Of a stretch of 64,000 nt of DNA, positions 51,160 to 59,459 are shown in pieces. The stretch's first letter is position 1. Each line of letters starts with the position of its first letter. The notes below the pieces were generated by a model. It was not told the DNA's origin and made no database searches. It saw only the letters and a list, made by a program, of their open reading frames with translations. The position numbers were made by a program, and so were the translations under genes. Source of the DNA: Bacteroidota bacterium (GTDB lineage Bacteria > Bacteroidota > Bacteroidia > Chitinophagales > Chitinophagaceae). The stretch covers positions 806,001 to 870,000 of the forward strand of contig JAIUNV010000002.1 of NCBI GenBank assembly GCA_020161435.1, given 5' to 3'.

Positions 51160-52164
51160 ATGCCTGCACGTGAAGCAACGCTACAATCCTTTCGGATACA
51201 ACGCTGGATAACATTGGTAGGCGTTGTACTGCTGTTGCTCAAATTTGCAGCGTACTACCTCACCCACTCCGTGGCCATACTTACCGATGCACTGGAAAGT
51301 ATTGTAAATGTGGTAGCCGGGGGCATCAGTTTGTACAGCTTGTACGTGGCGGCAAAACCCCGCGACAAAGATCACCCTTACGGACATGGGAAGGCTGAAT
51401 TTTTATCGGCCGGTGTAGAAGGTACACTCATTGCCGTAGCAGGTGTTTGGATTATGTATGAAGCCATTCAAAAATTGTTGCATCCATCGCCTGTGCATCA
51501 GTTAGATTTTGGCATTGTGCTCATTGCTATAAGCGGGGTGGTCAACTATTTTGCCGGCATGATTGCTGAAAATACAGGAAGGAAAAACAATTCGCTGGCC
51601 ATTGTAGCTACCGGTAAGCACCTTAAGAGTGATGCTTACTCCACAGCAGGATTGGTAGCCGGTTTATTGCTACTCATGTTTACCCAATGGCAATGGGTGG
51701 ATAGTGCCGTGGCATTGCTGTTTGGCTTGCTCATCATCTTCACCGGCATTGGTATTGTACGCAAAAGCGTAGCCGGCATTATGGATGAAGCCGACACCGA
51801 TTTGTTGCAACAAATGGTAACGCTGCTCAACAAAGAACGCCAGCCAAACTGGATTGACTTGCACAACCTGCGCATCATCAAATACGGCAATCAAATGCAT
51901 GTTGATTGCCACCTCACCATTCCATGGTACCTCAATGTACACGAAGCCCACGCCGAAGTAGACCTGCTCACCAATGCAGTGCGGCATGAGTTTGGTAGTA
52001 GTTTAGAAATCTTCACCCACACCGATGGCTGCCTGCCCTTCAGCTGCCGCATTTGTCAGGTGCAAGAATGCCCACACCGCAAGCAACATTTTGTACGCAG
52101 CATTCCGTGGACGCTGCACAATCTTTTTGAAAACAAAAAACACCGCATCGAACATGAAGCATAA
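51160..52164 (+). CDS. Cation diffusion facilitator transporter with Cys-rich C-terminal tail
   Basis: 334 residues. Six helices, the HPYGHGKAEFL linker, and metal site residues His154 and Asp158 (KHLKSD) in helix V. In helix II the motif is D43-x3-Ser47 instead of the usual D/H-x3-D, so one Zn ligand is replaced. After the cytosolic ferredoxin-like domain comes a tail with Cys291, Cys296, Cys299 and Cys304 (CLPFSCRICQVQEC), probably a metal-binding site. It exports Zn, Fe or similar divalent ions. Start codon follows the OsmC gene by 10 bases; the stop overlaps deoC. Confidence 0.88.
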   Translation: MPAREATLQSFRIQRWITLVGVVLLLLKFAAYYLTHSVAILTDALESIVNVVAGGISLYSLYVAAKPRDKDHPYGHGKAEFLSAGVEGTLIAVAGVWIMYEAIQKLLHPSPVHQLDFGIVLIAISGVVNYFAGMIAENTGRKNNSLAIVATGKHLKSDAYSTAGLVAGLLLLMFTQWQWVDSAVALLFGLLIIFTGIGIVRKSVAGIMDEADTDLLQQMVTLLNKERQPNWIDLHNLRIIKYGNQMHVDCHLTIPWYLNVHEAHAEVDLLTNAVRHEFGSSLEIFTHTDGCLPFSCRICQVQECPHRKQHFVRSIPWTLHNLFENKKHRIEHEA

Positions 52165-52828
52165 TATAGCCGCCGCCGTTGACCATACATTACTCAAACC
52201 TGGTATGCTGGCCAGCCAGGTTGAGTTACTCTGCGAAGAAGCCAAAACACATGGTTTTGCCGCCGTATGTGTATCACCGCTGTTTGTAAAACAAGCCAAG
52301 CAGGCTTTGGAAGATAGCAGCGTAAAAGTGGCTACTGTTATCGGTTTCCCCTTTGGCTACTCGGCCATCGAAGCCAAACTGGCCGAGACCTTGCTGGCAA
52401 TTGTAGATGGTGCCGATGAACTCGATGTGGTCATCAACTTTACGGCCATCAAAAATAACGACTGGACATTTGTGGCGAATGAAATCAACCACCTGATGCC
52501 AGTGATTACTGCCAACAACAGAACCATCAAAGTAATTATCGAAAGTGGCGTTCTCACCGATGATGAAATCATCAAATGCTGCGAAATTTATGGTGCAGCA
52601 GGTGTGCATTTTATGAAAACCTCTACCGGCTACGCCGAAAAAGGTGCCAGCGTTCATGCCGTTGAACTGATGCGCAAACACCTGCCTGCCCACATCCAAA
52701 TCAAAGCTTCTGGTGGCATCAGAGATGCAGCTTTTGCTGAAGCACTAATGGATGCCGGCGCCACCCGCCTAGGTACCAGCAGCGGCATTGCATTGGCACA
52801 GGGCAAAGCATCCACTACCCAATATTAA
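52154..52828 (+). CDS. deoC: Deoxyribose-phosphate aldolase
   Basis: 224 residues, TIM barrel. VDHTLLKPG, VIGFPFGYS, GADELDVVINF, HFMKTSTGYAEKG (Schiff-base Lys) and IKASGGIRDAAFA (proton-relay Lys) are all present. It cleaves 2-deoxyribose-5-phosphate to glyceraldehyde-3-phosphate and acetaldehyde in nucleoside salvage. The ATG at 52154 overlaps the end of the transporter gene by 11 bases; a longer upstream frame is a shadow of it. Confidence 0.96.
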   Translation: MKHNIAAAVDHTLLKPGMLASQVELLCEEAKTHGFAAVCVSPLFVKQAKQALEDSSVKVATVIGFPFGYSAIEAKLAETLLAIVDGADELDVVINFTAIKNNDWTFVANEINHLMPVITANNRTIKVIIESGVLTDDEIIKCCEIYGAAGVHFMKTSTGYAEKGASVHAVELMRKHLPAHIQIKASGGIRDAAFAEALMDAGATRLGTSSGIALAQGKASTTQY

Positions 52829-52861
52829 CAGGCTGCGCAACAGCTACTACACCCCCACCGT

Positions 52862-52869
52862 TAAATTTG
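52862..52869 (+). promoter_or_regulatory. -7 element five bases before the SPOR gene
   Basis: TAAATTTG is an exact TAnnTTTG match and ends 5 bases before the ATG, another case of a promoter that would give a leaderless message. No -33 element found. Confidence 0.4.
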
Positions 52870-52874
52870 CAGCT

Positions 52875-53351
52875 ATGAACTGGACTAAATTTTTACCCGT
52901 CATTGCAGCCTTGCTCCTGTGCAGCTTCGCATTGCATGCTCAACAAACAGACAGCACCGCTACCGCAGTGGTACATGCCGACCCAAGAGTAAACTGGCTG
53001 GCAGAAAAGCAGGCGCAAATCAACAAGGTATCGGTGTACAAAAACAGCGCAGGCCAATGGAAAGGCTACCGGGTGATGGTGCTCAACAGCAACAACCGCG
53101 ACCTGGCCAACAAAACCAAGGCCGACCTGCTCAAATACTTTCCCGACAAAGGCGTGTACATGGCCTATCAGGCACCGTATTTCAAACTCAAAGCCGGCGA
53201 TTTTGTAAAACGGGAAGACGCAGAAAAATTCAGGAAAGAACTCAGCAAATATTTTACGGGTAGTTTGTTTGTGATGAACGACATCATTAAAGTAACTGCC
53301 GAAGAAGAAGCCAAAATATTAGCCGCCGAAAAAGGCGAAAAAGAATATTAA
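52875..53351 (+). CDS. Secreted SPOR domain protein
   Basis: 158 residues. Signal peptide (1-22, ALHA-Q), then a SPOR-like domain (about 55-135: KVSVYKNSAGQWKGYRVMVL, then ADLLKYFPDKGVYMAYQAPYFKLKAGDF in part, then FRKELSKYFTG), and an acidic C-terminal tail. SPOR domains bind denuded peptidoglycan glycan strands at the division site. The ATG giving MNWTKF is preferred because the signal peptide starts there. It is followed 3 bases later by the amidohydrolase gene, so they are probably co-transcribed. Confidence 0.88.
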   Translation: MNWTKFLPVIAALLLCSFALHAQQTDSTATAVVHADPRVNWLAEKQAQINKVSVYKNSAGQWKGYRVMVLNSNNRDLANKTKADLLKYFPDKGVYMAYQAPYFKLKAGDFVKREDAEKFRKELSKYFTGSLFVMNDIIKVTAEEEAKILAAEKGEKEY

Positions 53352-53353
53352 GG

Positions 53354-54544
53354 ATGACTGTAACTCTACAAGAAATTATACAACAAAAAGCAGCTGCATA
53401 TCAATCGGACTGCATAGCCATACGCCATCATTTACACAGCCATCCGGAGCTCAGCTATCAGGAATTTGAAACATCCGCTTTTATACAAGTCGAACTCAAT
53501 AAGCTGGGGATTCCTTTCGTAGTAATGGCTACCACCGGCGTAGTGGCGCTTATAGAAGGCAAGGATCCCGACAGCCGGATCATTGCACTCCGTGCAGATA
53601 TTGATGCACTCCCCATTCAGGAAGAAAATGATCTGCCCTACAAAAGTACCCGACCAGGCATTATGCATGCTTGTGGGCACGATGTACACACCACTTGCCT
53701 GTTGGGCGCAGCCCGCATTCTTCATGAAACAAAAGAACATTGGGAAGGCACGGTGAAACTCATTTTTCAACCCGGCGAAGAAAAAAATCCCGGTGGCGCC
53801 AGCCTCATGATTAAAGATGGCGTACTCAGCAACCCCAAACCCGACGGCATTATAGCGCTGCATGTACATCCGGGCTTGCCTACCGGTCAGTTGAGTTTTC
53901 GCAGTGGCACCGTTATGGCCAGCGCCGATGAATTGTATTTTACCGTGAAGAGCAAAGGTGGCCATGCTGCTGCTCCGCACCTCACCAGCGATACCATTTT
54001 GGCAGCCTCACACTTGGTGATTTCACTACAGCAAATCATCAGTCGCAACAACAATCCTTTCAACCCTTCCGTGCTCAGCATTTCCTCTTTTCAGGGCGGG
54101 CATACCACCAACGTTATTCCCAGCGAAGTAAAGCTCATGGGCACTTTGCGCTGCATGAACGAAGAGTGGCGTTTCAAAGCACACGCACTCATTCGCCGCC
54201 ATGTGCAGCACCTCGGCGAAGCTATGGGTGTAGATATGAGTGTACATATCGATGTAGGCTATCCCACTGTGCTCAACAACGAACGCCTCAACAGCAATGC
54301 AAGAGTGTTAGCCGCCACTTATTTTGGCGACAGCCACATTGAAGAAACCGAAATGCGGATGGGTGCCGAAGACTTCGGCTATTATGCCCAGCAAATACCA
54401 GCCTGCTTCTTCCGCCTCGGCGTCATGAACGAATCCAAAGGCATTACCAGCGGCGTACATACGCCCACTTTCAATGTTGACGAAGCCGCCATTCAAAATG
54501 GCGTCGGCATCATGGCCTGGCTCGGCGCTACACTGCGGTATTAA
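53354..54544 (+). CDS. M20 family amidohydrolase (N-acyl-amino-acid / hippurate type)
   Basis: 396 residues. RHHLHSHPELSYQE, LRADIDALPIQEEN, the metal/catalytic MHACGHDVHTTCLLG (with metal-bound Cys and His), FQPGEEKNPGGA with catalytic Glu, and MGAEDFGYYAQQIP near the C-terminus match the amidohydrolase branch of peptidase family M20D. It deacylates or deformylates N-acyl amino acids. No other pathway gene is next to it. Followed by an inverted repeat that may terminate transcription. Confidence 0.94.
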   Translation: MTVTLQEIIQQKAAAYQSDCIAIRHHLHSHPELSYQEFETSAFIQVELNKLGIPFVVMATTGVVALIEGKDPDSRIIALRADIDALPIQEENDLPYKSTRPGIMHACGHDVHTTCLLGAARILHETKEHWEGTVKLIFQPGEEKNPGGASLMIKDGVLSNPKPDGIIALHVHPGLPTGQLSFRSGTVMASADELYFTVKSKGGHAAAPHLTSDTILAASHLVISLQQIISRNNNPFNPSVLSISSFQGGHTTNVIPSEVKLMGTLRCMNEEWRFKAHALIRRHVQHLGEAMGVDMSVHIDVGYPTVLNNERLNSNARVLAATYFGDSHIEETEMRMGAEDFGYYAQQIPACFFRLGVMNESKGITSGVHTPTFNVDEAAIQNGVGIMAWLGATLRY

Positions 54545-54576
54545 GACTTTTTAGCTATTGAATAACTCAACATTAA

Positions 54577-54618
54577 AGCCCCTGTATATGCACGTTATAC
54601 AATGCATACACAGGGGCT
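54577..54618 (+). terminator. Long inverted repeat after the amidohydrolase gene
   Basis: 16-bp arms (AGCCCCTGTATATGCA and TGCATACACAGGGGCT, one mismatch) with a 10-base loop. It lacks a clear T run, so it may be an imperfect terminator or a mobile-repeat arm. Confidence 0.5.
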
Positions 54619-54650
54619 CTCTACTCTTGTACTCATAGCATCAGTCGTTC

Positions 54651-54730
54651 ACGCTGCTCCGGGCTCCGCTACCGCTCCGGCCCCTCCTGCGTCGGGGCTC
54701 CCCCTGCACATCGTGCAGCCCTTCAGCTTT
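54651..54730. repeat. C-rich, high-GC intergenic patch
   Basis: The first 70 bases (54651-54720) contain 53 G or C (76%), with C about twice G. GCTCCG occurs three times (54656, 54663, 54674) and TGCA-cat-cg-TGCA forms a small dyad. The neighbouring DNA has a much lower GC content. It carries no credible ORF and looks like an inserted repeat element. Confidence 0.5.
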
Positions 54731-54821
54731 CGTAATTCTATTTTGCAAACAGATCTCCAGGCCAACAGCTGTTTTTGCCTGCTCAACATTTGCTATACTT
54801 GCAATGTACAACCAACCAGCC

Positions 54822-55184
54822 ATGCAAATCAACGAAGCCCAGCAACAACGCATTGCCAACATGAGCTTTGCATCCGTTTACCCTCACTACATTGCCAAAG
54901 TTGAAAAGAAGGGCCGCAGCAAAGCCGAGCTTGATGAAGTCATTCTGTGGCTTACCGGCTACACGGCAGATGAATTGCAAGCCCACATCAACAACAAAAC
55001 CAACTTCGAAAACTTTTTTGGACAGGCACGGTTACATCCCAATGCCCACCTCATTACAGGCGTTATCTGCGGCTACCGCGTAGAAGACATTGAGCACCCA
55101 CTGACGCAACAGGTACGCTACCTCGACAAGCTTGTAGACGAACTTGCCAAGGGCAAAAAAATGGAGAAGATTTTACGGCAGTAA
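54822..55184 (+). CDS. DUF2200 family protein
   Basis: 120 residues, soluble helical protein with [36 protein letters not shown] and [34 protein letters not shown] in order, the recognisable DUF2200 pattern. Function unknown; a helical protein found in many bacteria. The ATG at 54822 matches the usual family start ([13 protein letters not shown]); an ATG at 54804 would add six residues. Convergent with the hydroxyproline oxidase gene, with only 2 bases between the stops. Confidence 0.9.
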   Translation: MQINEAQQQRIANMSFASVYPHYIAKVEKKGRSKAELDEVILWLTGYTADELQAHINNKTNFENFFGQARLHPNAHLITGVICGYRVEDIEHPLTQQVRYLDKLVDELAKGKKMEKILRQ

Positions 55185-55186
55185 AA

Positions 55187-56440
55187 TCAATCAAACCGGT
55201 GCACAGCGTATGGAGCCAAATCCACAGAAGTTGATTTTTCTGCAGCCAGTTCGCTTACCAGTTTACCCGTTGCAGCACCCAGGCTCATGCCTACCATGGC
55301 ATGCCCTGTGGCTACAATACAGTTGCCATATTTTTCCGTTCGACCGATAAAAGGCATACCATCGGCACTGCAAGGGCGGTAGCCATACCATACATCTTTC
55401 AATTCAGGTGTCGGTATGTTGGATTCAGGGAAATACCCCTGTGCCGCTTTCACAATGCCCAACACCCGGTTCATGCGGGGCGGTGCATCCAGATTCGTTA
55501 TTTCCATGGTGCCGCCCAGGCGGGTATGCTGTGCATCAAAGGGTGTCAACGCCACCCGGCCTTCCATCAGCACCGCAGGATGTTGCAGCGGTAGTTCGCC
55601 ATTGCCAAATACCATGCTGTAGCCACGGCCGCCAACCAACGGCAGCGATACATTCACCAGTTTCGCTACTTCCCTGCTCCACGAGCCGGTGGCAATCACC
55701 ACCACATCTGCCGACAACCATTCATTGCCTGCTTTCACTTTACTGATGCGTCCTCCCTGCTTCTCTACTTCATCAACTGCAGCATTCGGCACAAAGCGAA
55801 CACCAGCTTGTCTGAGATGTTTCTGCATTTGCTGCATTACTTTATTGGGATGCAAATGCGCATCGCATTCAAAATACAATGCCCCTTTGATATTGAGTTT
55901 TACCTGTGGCTCCATGGCTTGAACTTCATCAGCCGTCAACACACGGGTACCAGCCAAACCCAATGCCAGTGCCTCTTTCACCGTGTGATGCGCATGATGT
56001 TCTTTCTCTGCCGTTTGAAAATATTCCAGCAATCCTTTGCGCTGATACGCAAACTCGAACCCTGGCAATGACAACCAGTCTTCATACAGTTTTTTACTCA
56101 GCAACGCAATGTCTCGGAGCGGCACCGCATTCTTCGCTACATTTTGCGGTGTAGCATGTTTTACAAATTTCAAACCCCAACTGATAAGCCCCCAATCGAG
56201 GCGGGGCTTGATATAAAAAGGGCTCTCCGGATTGAGCATCCAACGCAAGCCCTGGCTAATGATACCCGGCGACGCCAATGGCACAAAGTGACTGGGACAA
56301 ACATATCCGGCATTGCCATAGCTGCAGTTGTCATTGAAATCGCCCCTGTCCACAATGGTTACATCAAAACCTTCCTGTTGTAAATAGTAGGCACTGCTCA
56401 ATCCAACAATGCCGCCGCCAATCACTACTGCTGTTGCCAT
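55187..56440 (-). CDS. D-amino-acid dehydrogenase-like flavoprotein, probable cis-4-hydroxy-D-proline oxidase
   Basis: 417 residues, DadA/DAAO-like FAD enzyme. The Rossmann motif VVIGGGIVGLSSAYYL is at the start, VIATGSWSREVAKLV mid-way, and GYRPCSADGMPFIGR with ATGHAMVGMSLGAATGKLV at the C-terminus. The neighbours encode the other hydroxyproline enzymes, so the expected step is oxidation of cis-4-hydroxy-D-proline to the pyrroline carboxylate. Last gene of the operon; the alternative is a general D-amino acid dehydrogenase. Contact with a quinone or oxygen acceptor cannot be read from sequence. Confidence 0.85.
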   Translation of the reverse strand: MATAVVIGGGIVGLSSAYYLQQEGFDVTIVDRGDFNDNCSYGNAGYVCPSHFVPLASPGIISQGLRWMLNPESPFYIKPRLDWGLISWGLKFVKHATPQNVAKNAVPLRDIALLSKKLYEDWLSLPGFEFAYQRKGLLEYFQTAEKEHHAHHTVKEALALGLAGTRVLTADEVQAMEPQVKLNIKGALYFECDAHLHPNKVMQQMQKHLRQAGVRFVPNAAVDEVEKQGGRISKVKAGNEWLSADVVVIATGSWSREVAKLVNVSLPLVGGRGYSMVFGNGELPLQHPAVLMEGRVALTPFDAQHTRLGGTMEITNLDAPPRMNRVLGIVKAAQGYFPESNIPTPELKDVWYGYRPCSADGMPFIGRTEKYGNCIVATGHAMVGMSLGAATGKLVSELAAEKSTSVDLAPYAVHRFD

Positions 56441-56461
56441 ATCACTTGCTGATTAAAATTG

Positions 56462-56755
56462 TTACTCCACATTGGCCACTATAAATGGCTGTACTGAAAT
56501 TTCTTGCCACACTCCCTGCTGTATGTATGGCTCATTGTTATACCAATGCTCAAAGTCGGCTTCGGTTTCAAACTGCACAATCATAACACTGCCATTCATT
56601 TGCCCCTGTTCGTTGAGCGTGGCGCCACCCACCACAAACTGGCCATTGGCTTTTAGCCGGCTGGCACCGGCCAAATGAAAAGGCCTGGCCTGCATTCTTC
56701 TTTCCAATGCATCCGCATCAACTCCATCCTTGGCTATTATCACATACTGTTTCAT
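56462..56755 (-). CDS. YciI-like small protein inside the hydroxyproline operon
   Basis: 97 residues, dimeric alpha+beta barrel of the YCII/muconolactone isomerase type: MKQYVIIAKDGVDADALERR, then AGASRLKANGQFVVGGATL, then VMIVQFETEADFEHWYNNEPYIQQGVW. The His/Asp pair typical of active YciI is not obvious (a HLAGAS region holds one His). It lies between the epimerase and the oxidase, 10 and 21 bases away, so it is clearly part of the operon. Role unknown; an isomerase, tautomerase or stabilising role is possible. Confidence 0.85.
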   Translation of the reverse strand: MKQYVIIAKDGVDADALERRMQARPFHLAGASRLKANGQFVVGGATLNEQGQMNGSVMIVQFETEADFEHWYNNEPYIQQGVWQEISVQPFIVANVE

Positions 56756-56765
56756 ATCGCATCGT

Positions 56766-57770
56766 TTATATCACCTGAAATCCATACGCATACGGATCAT
56801 CGTCAGTATCAATCCAAATATTATTGTAGCCATAAATACGGGCCCAACCTTCAATACTGGGACGCATGGCTGGCTTGCCATGCACCGTCAGTTCTTCCTC
56901 AATACGACCAATAAACTTACTGCCAATGATGCTTTCATGAATGAAGGCATCCCCTTTCTTCAATAAGCCTTTGGCATACCACTGCGCCATTCTTGAAGAA
57001 GTGCCCGTGCCACAAGGCGAACGGTCAATGGCTTTATCACCATAGAACACAGCATTTCTGGCGGTAGATGTTTTGTCTATCACAGCACCAGTCCATAAAA
57101 TATGGCTGCAACCATGAATGGTGGGATTATCCGGATGCACAAATTCATATTGTGCATTGATGTTTTTGCGCAGCTCTCTGGCCCATGCTACCAATTGATC
57201 GGCGCTGTAATGTTCCAGGCCTTTGAAATTTTTTTGTACATCCACAATGGCATAAAAGTTTCCGCCATACGCTACATCAATCACCAGCTCTCCCAAGCCC
57301 GGACATTGTGCTGTCAACTCCGTACTATGCAAAAATGCAGGCACGTTGGTGAGTTTAACGGACTTTACCTTGCTGCCTTCTTGTTGGTATTCAATCATGA
57401 CCAAACCCGCCGGTGCTTCCATTCGAACAATGCCCGGTGTTTTGGGTTGAATCAATCCTTCTTCAATGGCAATGGTAATGGTGCCAATGGTTCCATGGCC
57501 ACACATGGGCAAACAGCCACTGGTTTCAATAAACAGCACCGCTACATCATTGGCCGGGTCGTGTGGTGCATACAAAATGCTGCCACTCATCATGTCATGT
57601 CCGCGGGGCTCAAACATGAGTCCTTGTCGTATCCAATCATACTCCTGCATAAAGTGCTGGCGCTTTTCACTCATATTAGCACCCTGCAACACAGGTCCAC
57701 CTTCTTTTACCAACCGCACCGGATTGCCACAGGTATGTGCATCCACACAATGAAATACAGACTTCGGCAT
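56766..57770 (-). CDS. 4-hydroxyproline 2-epimerase
   Basis: 334 residues, proline racemase fold. The two catalytic cysteines are both present: Cys90 in LPMCGHGTIG and Cys at about 253 in RSPCGTGTSSRMA. Cys (not Thr) in the second position argues for an epimerase rather than a dehydratase. VDAHTCGNPVRLV and the C-terminal EEGWARIYGYNNIWIDTDDDP region fit hydroxyproline epimerase over proline racemase. It converts trans-4-hydroxy-L-proline to cis-4-hydroxy-D-proline, the first pathway step. Third gene of the operon. Confidence 0.92.
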   Translation of the reverse strand: MPKSVFHCVDAHTCGNPVRLVKEGGPVLQGANMSEKRQHFMQEYDWIRQGLMFEPRGHDMMSGSILYAPHDPANDVAVLFIETSGCLPMCGHGTIGTITIAIEEGLIQPKTPGIVRMEAPAGLVMIEYQQEGSKVKSVKLTNVPAFLHSTELTAQCPGLGELVIDVAYGGNFYAIVDVQKNFKGLEHYSADQLVAWARELRKNINAQYEFVHPDNPTIHGCSHILWTGAVIDKTSTARNAVFYGDKAIDRSPCGTGTSSRMAQWYAKGLLKKGDAFIHESIIGSKFIGRIEEELTVHGKPAMRPSIEGWARIYGYNNIWIDTDDDPYAYGFQVI

Positions 57771-57884
57771 ACTTATTTTTTCACTTGCTTTTCAGAACAT
57801 TAAAATGGATACACGATATTAGATTTGCCAATACACGTTAGACTCTCAGAGCATGAACGACTACATCAATGCATGATCGTTCAA

Positions 57885-59372
57885 TTAAGCAATCGCATCT
57901 TTCGACAACTGTCCATTAATGCTGCGCAGCAGCTGCAACGGATTGGCATTTTGCAGTTCGGCAGGCAGCCAATGGTCGGGCCAGCTTTGATAGGCAATAG
58001 GACGTGCAAAACGCTTGATCGCATCTGCGCCTACAGAAGTAAAACGGCTATCAGTAGTAGCAGGAAACGGTCCGCCATGATGCATGGCGTGGCAAACTTC
58101 TACACCCGTTGGCACACCATTCAAAATAAAGCGGCCACATTTTTCTGCGATGGCATCCAGCAAAGCAGTATGCAATTGCAAATCATTTTCCGTACCCATA
58201 ACGGTAGATGTCAATTGTCCTTCCATAGCATGTGCTACAGCCAGGAGTTCCTGTTCATCAGCACACTGTACCAGCAAACTAAACGGACCAAATACTTCCT
58301 GATGCAACAACGGATTGTGTAAAAATGTAGCGGCATCTACAGTGGCAATAGTGGCCACTGCCTGCGCATCATCTGCACTTTCCAAACCCGCTGCCAACAG
58401 CGTAATGCCTTGCTGCGCCAATGCTGCAGCCCTTTTAGCCACGTAGGCTTTTTGTATGCCTGCATGCAGCATATTGCCTGCAGGGATAGCCGCAACAGCC
58501 GTAGCCAGCGCCGTTGCAAAATTGACTAACGCACTTCCCTTTATGCCCACCAAAATACCGGGGTTGGTGCAAAACTGTCCAACGCCTAATGTAATAGAAC
58601 CGGCATATGCATTGGCAATACTCACAGCATCCCCGGCCAGTTTTTCGGGCAGCAAATACACCGGATTGACACTGCCCATTTCGGCAAACACCGGAATGGG
58701 TTCTTTGCGCTGATTGGCCAGATCGAACAAGGCTTTGCCACCGGCAAACGAACCCGTAAAACCTACAGCCTTGGTGCGTGGATGCAACACCAACGCCTGC
58801 CCCACTTCGAATGAGGCACCATGCACGTGTGTAAATACAGCCGCTGGCAAACCACAAGCAGCCACAGCCGCATGTATCATATCGGCAACCAGTTGGCTGG
58901 TTTGCGGATGCGCCGGATGTGCTTTTACTATCACCGGACAACCTGCTGCCAAAGCAGTGGCGGTATCGCCACCAGCAGTAGAGTATGCAAAAGGAAAATT
59001 ACTGGAACCAAACACCACTACAGGACCAATGCCCACCAGCATTTTTCGGATGTCAGGTTTCGCAGGTACTTTCTCGGCATTGGCCGTGTCAATTCTTGCT
59101 TCGAGCCAATCGCCCTGCACTGTTGCATCGGCATAGCTACGCAATTGAAAGATGGTCCGCCCCCTTTCACCACGCAGTCTGGCTTCGGGCAAATGCGTTT
59201 CGGCCATGGCGGTGTGTATCAACCCATCGCCGCTGTTTTCCAGTGTATCGGCAATGGCATACATCAATGCTGCCCGCTGCTGCAGCGGCACTTTTCTAAA
59301 TGCAACAGAAGCCGTGTAAGCGGCTTCCATTACGGCATGAATCAGATCAGCGGTAGCGTCTGTATAGTTCAT
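57885..59372 (-). CDS. Aldehyde dehydrogenase, probable alpha-ketoglutaric semialdehyde dehydrogenase
   Basis: 495 residues. FGSSNFPFAYSTAGGDTATALAAGCPVIVKAH in part (NAD(P)-binding), VPVFAEMGSVNP with catalytic Glu near 230, GVGQFCTNPG with the active-site Cys near 267, and EVFGPFSLLVQ. The sequence form matches the 2,5-dioxovalerate dehydrogenase branch (lack of the usual GQ in some motifs). It oxidises alpha-ketoglutaric semialdehyde to alpha-ketoglutarate, the last pathway step, feeding the TCA cycle. Second gene of the operon. Confidence 0.9.
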   Translation of the reverse strand: MNYTDATADLIHAVMEAAYTASVAFRKVPLQQRAALMYAIADTLENSGDGLIHTAMAETHLPEARLRGERGRTIFQLRSYADATVQGDWLEARIDTANAEKVPAKPDIRKMLVGIGPVVVFGSSNFPFAYSTAGGDTATALAAGCPVIVKAHPAHPQTSQLVADMIHAAVAACGLPAAVFTHVHGASFEVGQALVLHPRTKAVGFTGSFAGGKALFDLANQRKEPIPVFAEMGSVNPVYLLPEKLAGDAVSIANAYAGSITLGVGQFCTNPGILVGIKGSALVNFATALATAVAAIPAGNMLHAGIQKAYVAKRAAALAQQGITLLAAGLESADDAQAVATIATVDAATFLHNPLLHQEVFGPFSLLVQCADEQELLAVAHAMEGQLTSTVMGTENDLQLHTALLDAIAEKCGRFILNGVPTGVEVCHAMHHGGPFPATTDSRFTSVGADAIKRFARPIAYQSWPDHWLPAELQNANPLQLLRSINGQLSKDAIA

Positions 59373-59459
59373 GAAAAATATTTTATTGAATGATGCAGCA
59401 ATGTAGGCAAATGACAGCGATTGCCCCTACCTACATGGCCTATAATTATACGAATGAGA

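Noticed and set aside
54602..54904. 100-codon open frame with a signal-peptide-like start before the DUF2200 gene
   Set aside because: It runs through the GC-rich repeat patch and overlaps the clear DUF2200 gene in another frame; composition is biased by the repeat.
59401..59436. Short inverted repeat (ATGTAGG / CCTACAT) between deaminase and dehydrogenase genes
   Set aside because: Weak 7-bp stem with a large loop and no T run, inside an operon; not supported as a terminator.
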